DNA from: Aurantibacter sp034110465 | GTDB lineage: Bacteria > Bacteroidota > Bacteroidia > Flavobacteriales > Flavobacteriaceae | Assembly (NCBI GenBank): GCA_034110465.1 | Contig: JAWUZD010000021.1 | Location: 1 to 8,807, forward strand | Length of the DNA: 8,807 bases | Reading direction: 5' to 3' | In this document: positions 6,950 through 8,807 of the stretch, piece after piece | Layout: the number at the start of each line of letters is the position of its first letter | How positions within the stretch are numbered: the stretch's first letter is position 1 | Notes under the pieces: generated by a model | Database searches by the model: none | What the model saw: only the letters and a program-made list of their open reading frames with translations | Told to the model about the DNA's origin: nothing | Program-made: the position numbers and the translations under genes

Positions 6950-6955
6950 TATAAT
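6950..6955 (+). promoter_or_regulatory. Candidate -10 element for the di-haem protein gene
   Basis: A perfect TATAAT stands 39 nt before the preferred ATG at 6995. No convincing -35 hexamer is seen at 16-18 nt upstream, and the DNA is AT-rich, so chance occurrence is possible. Confidence 0.4.
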
Positions 6956-6984
6956 TTTCCCTGCTTAATGAGTAAGCATAAACA

Positions 6985-6989
6985 TGAGG
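6985..6989 (+). promoter_or_regulatory. Ribosome binding site deciding the start of the di-haem protein
   Basis: TGAGG lies 5 nt before the ATG at 6995. The in-frame ATG at 6968 has no purine-rich site ahead of it and would put nine mostly charged or polar residues (MSKHKHEVF) before the signal peptide. Confidence 0.7.
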
Positions 6990-6994
6990 TTTTT

Positions 6995-8635
6995 ATGAAG
7001 CGTTTAGTTCTAGTTTTCAGTTTTATTTTTTTGGTTTTCGTTACTGAAGGGAAAAGTATATTTAGTAGTAAAAAAGTGAATGAGTCACTTTTGCCGCACG
7101 TTGATCAAAGCCTAATTTTAACACCAACCGCAAATGGTAGCTTGAATGAAGAGGCACCAATTCCACCTCAGTGTTATACCAAAACTGAAGGGATAAACAA
7201 CCCGTGTTATACCTGTCATCAAACATATGTTTCATCTGAAAATGCGAGTTATCGTACTAATTTACGTAATGATGGCGCGAATCAAGGCATTTATAATTTT
7301 TCTGATGAAGGTGAAGTCAACAGCTGGAAGAACCTATTTGTCAATCGTCAGAATTGGATAAAAAAAATCTCAGATGAACAAATTTCTCAATACGTAAACC
7401 AAGATAATTACAGTAAATTATCAGGCACACTAGAAGATAAAGGCTGGCAGGGATTTATACCTGATTTGAAAAACTATCATCTTGGTAGTGAAGCATTTAA
7501 GCAAAATGGGATAGCAAAAGATTCCAGTGCTTGGGTCGCTTTTAATTACAAACCATTTCCAGGCACTTTTTGGCCAACTAATGGCGCAACCGACGATGTA
7601 TTAATTAGGTTATCACAAGAGTATAGGCAACTTGATGGTAAGTATAACGAAAGTGTTTATTTAACTAATTTATCGCTGGTTGAAATGAGTATAAAAGGAT
7701 TATTACACGTTGATATATTTCCAACCGATGAACAAGAAATGAATAGTGACTTAAATCAAGATGGCAAACTAACTTCTGGGGTTGAATTACTAGCGGCACG
7801 AGATTTTTTTGTTGGCGATGCTAACCAAATTAAAATACCTCGACAACAATACCCTGTTAAAACAGAGATCATGCACTCAGTCCGTTATGTTGGTATTAAT
7901 GAACAAGGAGAAACTTTTATACCTAAACGAATGAAAGAGTTGCGTTATATGACGAAGACAAAGCTGTTGAATAAGGGTGATATTGACAGTACTTACCGTA
8001 GAGAGCGCAAAGAAAAGTTAGATGAACAGTTACCTAATTACATACGCGTGAAAGATCGCGGTTTTAATAATAAATTTGGTTGGTTAATCCAAGGCTATAT
8101 TGAAGATTACAATGGAGAGTTAAGACCTCAATCTTATGAAGAAACCTTTTATTGTATGGGTTGTCATTCGGCAATAGGCACAACCATAGATCAAACCTTT
8201 GCTTTTCCGCGTAAAGTGACAGGTAAAGCAGGTTGGGGCTACATTAACTTGAAAGGCATGAAAGATGCGCCTTCAAAAGGCCAACAAGAAGGTGAGATTT
8301 TACAGTATTTGCAAGTTAATGGCGGTGGAAATGAATTTCGGGAAAATATGGAAATGTTCGCTAAATGGTACAAACCTGATGGAACGGTCGATAAAGAGAA
8401 GGTAAAACATGCCGATGTTTTTGACTTAATCACACCTTCAAAGCAACGTGCTTATGATCTTAATAAAGCCTATACCCAAATTGTTCGAACACAGAGTTAC
8501 ATCCATGGGCGTGATGCAAATATTAAGTCGGCAACTAACGTGCATAAGACCATTGATGAGTCAGTAGCCCCTTTAAAAGCAGAATATCGATTAGATGGTT
8601 GGGACATTCGCTTGGATTGGACAAATAATAAGTAA
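6995..8635 (+). CDS. Exported di-haem c-type cytochrome-like protein of unknown function
   Basis: The protein has 546 residues from the start at 6995; an in-frame ATG at 6968 would add nine residues. MKR and a strongly hydrophobic stretch (4-16) form a signal peptide or N-terminal membrane anchor without a clear cleavage site. Two covalent haem-binding motifs are visible: CYTCH at 71-75 and CMGCH at 387-391. An additional cysteine (C60) precedes the first. DLNQDGKLTSGVE at 252-264 resembles an EF-hand-type calcium loop, with the final Glu one place later than usual. The segment between the haem motifs is long, about 310 residues, and does not resemble a small class I cytochrome. I do not recognise the family. 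The CXXCH motifs imply periplasmic haem attachment and electron transfer or haem-based catalysis. The gene is divergent from the PhoX-like gene across 191 nt; no Pho box faces it, so a phosphate link is only positional. Confidence 0.88.
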   Translation: MKRLVLVFSFIFLVFVTEGKSIFSSKKVNESLLPHVDQSLILTPTANGSLNEEAPIPPQCYTKTEGINNPCYTCHQTYVSSENASYRTNLRNDGANQGIYNFSDEGEVNSWKNLFVNRQNWIKKISDEQISQYVNQDNYSKLSGTLEDKGWQGFIPDLKNYHLGSEAFKQNGIAKDSSAWVAFNYKPFPGTFWPTNGATDDVLIRLSQEYRQLDGKYNESVYLTNLSLVEMSIKGLLHVDIFPTDEQEMNSDLNQDGKLTSGVELLAARDFFVGDANQIKIPRQQYPVKTEIMHSVRYVGINEQGETFIPKRMKELRYMTKTKLLNKGDIDSTYRRERKEKLDEQLPNYIRVKDRGFNNKFGWLIQGYIEDYNGELRPQSYEETFYCMGCHSAIGTTIDQTFAFPRKVTGKAGWGYINLKGMKDAPSKGQQEGEILQYLQVNGGGNEFRENMEMFAKWYKPDGTVDKEKVKHADVFDLITPSKQRAYDLNKAYTQIVRTQSYIHGRDANIKSATNVHKTIDESVAPLKAEYRLDGWDIRLDWTNNK

Positions 8636-8657
8636 AAATTAAACAATGAGATAATAG

Positions 8658-8807
8658 GTAAAGGTCACATTAAGCCACATAGAATTTGAAGCTTTGCATC
8701 CATTTAACAATGGGAATGGGCGATTAATAACTCTAATGCTGTGGAGTTCAGGTACAATTTCAGCCCCCTATTTTTATGTAAGTGGTTATTTTGAAGAAAA
8801 TAAAGAT
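8658..8807 (+). pseudogene. Startless Fic-domain (AMP transferase family) gene fragment
   Basis: From just after a TAG at 8655-8657 to the right edge the frame is open for 50 codons and reads as the Fic core: HIEFEALHPF, the active-site motif HPFNNGNGR (8697-8723), LITLMLWSSG and SGYFEENKD. Intact Fic proteins transfer AMP or another nucleotide moiety to target hydroxyls, and many act as toxins. Here everything upstream of the core helix is missing: only 22 nt separate the preceding gene's stop from the start of this frame, and no start codon or ribosome site precedes it. Relative to the usual GNGRxGRLL, about four residues including the second motif Arg appear deleted. The piece is therefore read as a decayed remnant. 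It may extend beyond the window. Confidence 0.75.

Noticed and set aside
6968..6994. An upstream in-frame ATG at 6968 as the start of the di-haem protein.
   Set aside because: No Shine-Dalgarno precedes it, whereas TGAGG stands 5 nt before the ATG at 6995, which begins the signal peptide directly.
8647..8657. ATG at 8646-8648 as a possible start for the Fic fragment.
   Set aside because: That ATG is followed almost at once by an in-frame stop (AGA then TAA), and the Fic frame itself has a TAG at 8655-8657.
1..8807. tRNA, rRNA, insertion sequences, att sites or riboswitches.
   Set aside because: No cloverleaf, transposase frame, terminal inverted repeat pair or recognisable riboswitch core was seen; the leaders of the two Pho promoters are too short for one.

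Overview
The window is AT-rich DNA that looks like a marine gammaproteobacterium of the Alteromonadales type (Colwellia/Thalassotalea-like). That placement rests on the style of the TonB-dependent receptor, the lipoprotein signal peptides and the base composition; no marker gene in the window fixes the species.

Layout from left to right. (1) On the minus strand, positions 1-1841 hold the N-terminal 613 residues of a TonB-dependent outer-membrane receptor that runs off the left edge. (2) Upstream of it in the same transcription direction (1933-4761) is a 942-residue lipoprotein built from two tandem copies of a roughly 370-residue, probably beta-helical domain. Its promoter region carries six 7-mers at an exact 11-bp period that read as a PhoB-binding array, followed by a -10 element at the classical 10-nt distance. 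(3) Positions 5034-6803, minus strand, encode a lipoprotein with a collagen-like Gly-X-Y linker and a PhoX/DUF839 phosphatase propeller. The blade that normally closes the C-terminus of PhoX appears to sit at the N-terminus, so the fold looks circularly permuted. This gene has its own Pho-box array and -10 with the same geometry. (4) Divergently on the plus strand, 6995-8635 encodes an exported protein with two CXXCH haem-binding motifs. (5) The right edge (8658-8807) holds a startless fragment of a Fic-domain gene with the HPFNNGNGR motif, best read as a pseudogene remnant.

How the parts may work together (inference): the two PhoB-type promoters would co-induce a cell-envelope PhoX-like phosphatase and, as a second transcript, a beta-helix lipoprotein plus TonB-dependent receptor. 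This resembles a SusD/SusC-style pair dedicated to scavenging a phosphorus-containing compound under phosphate starvation. The substrate cannot be read from the sequence. The di-haem protein shares the divergent intergenic region but has no Pho box in its own orientation, so its link to the system is only positional.

The plus-strand reading frames antisense to genes 1-3 are shadows and are not annotated.
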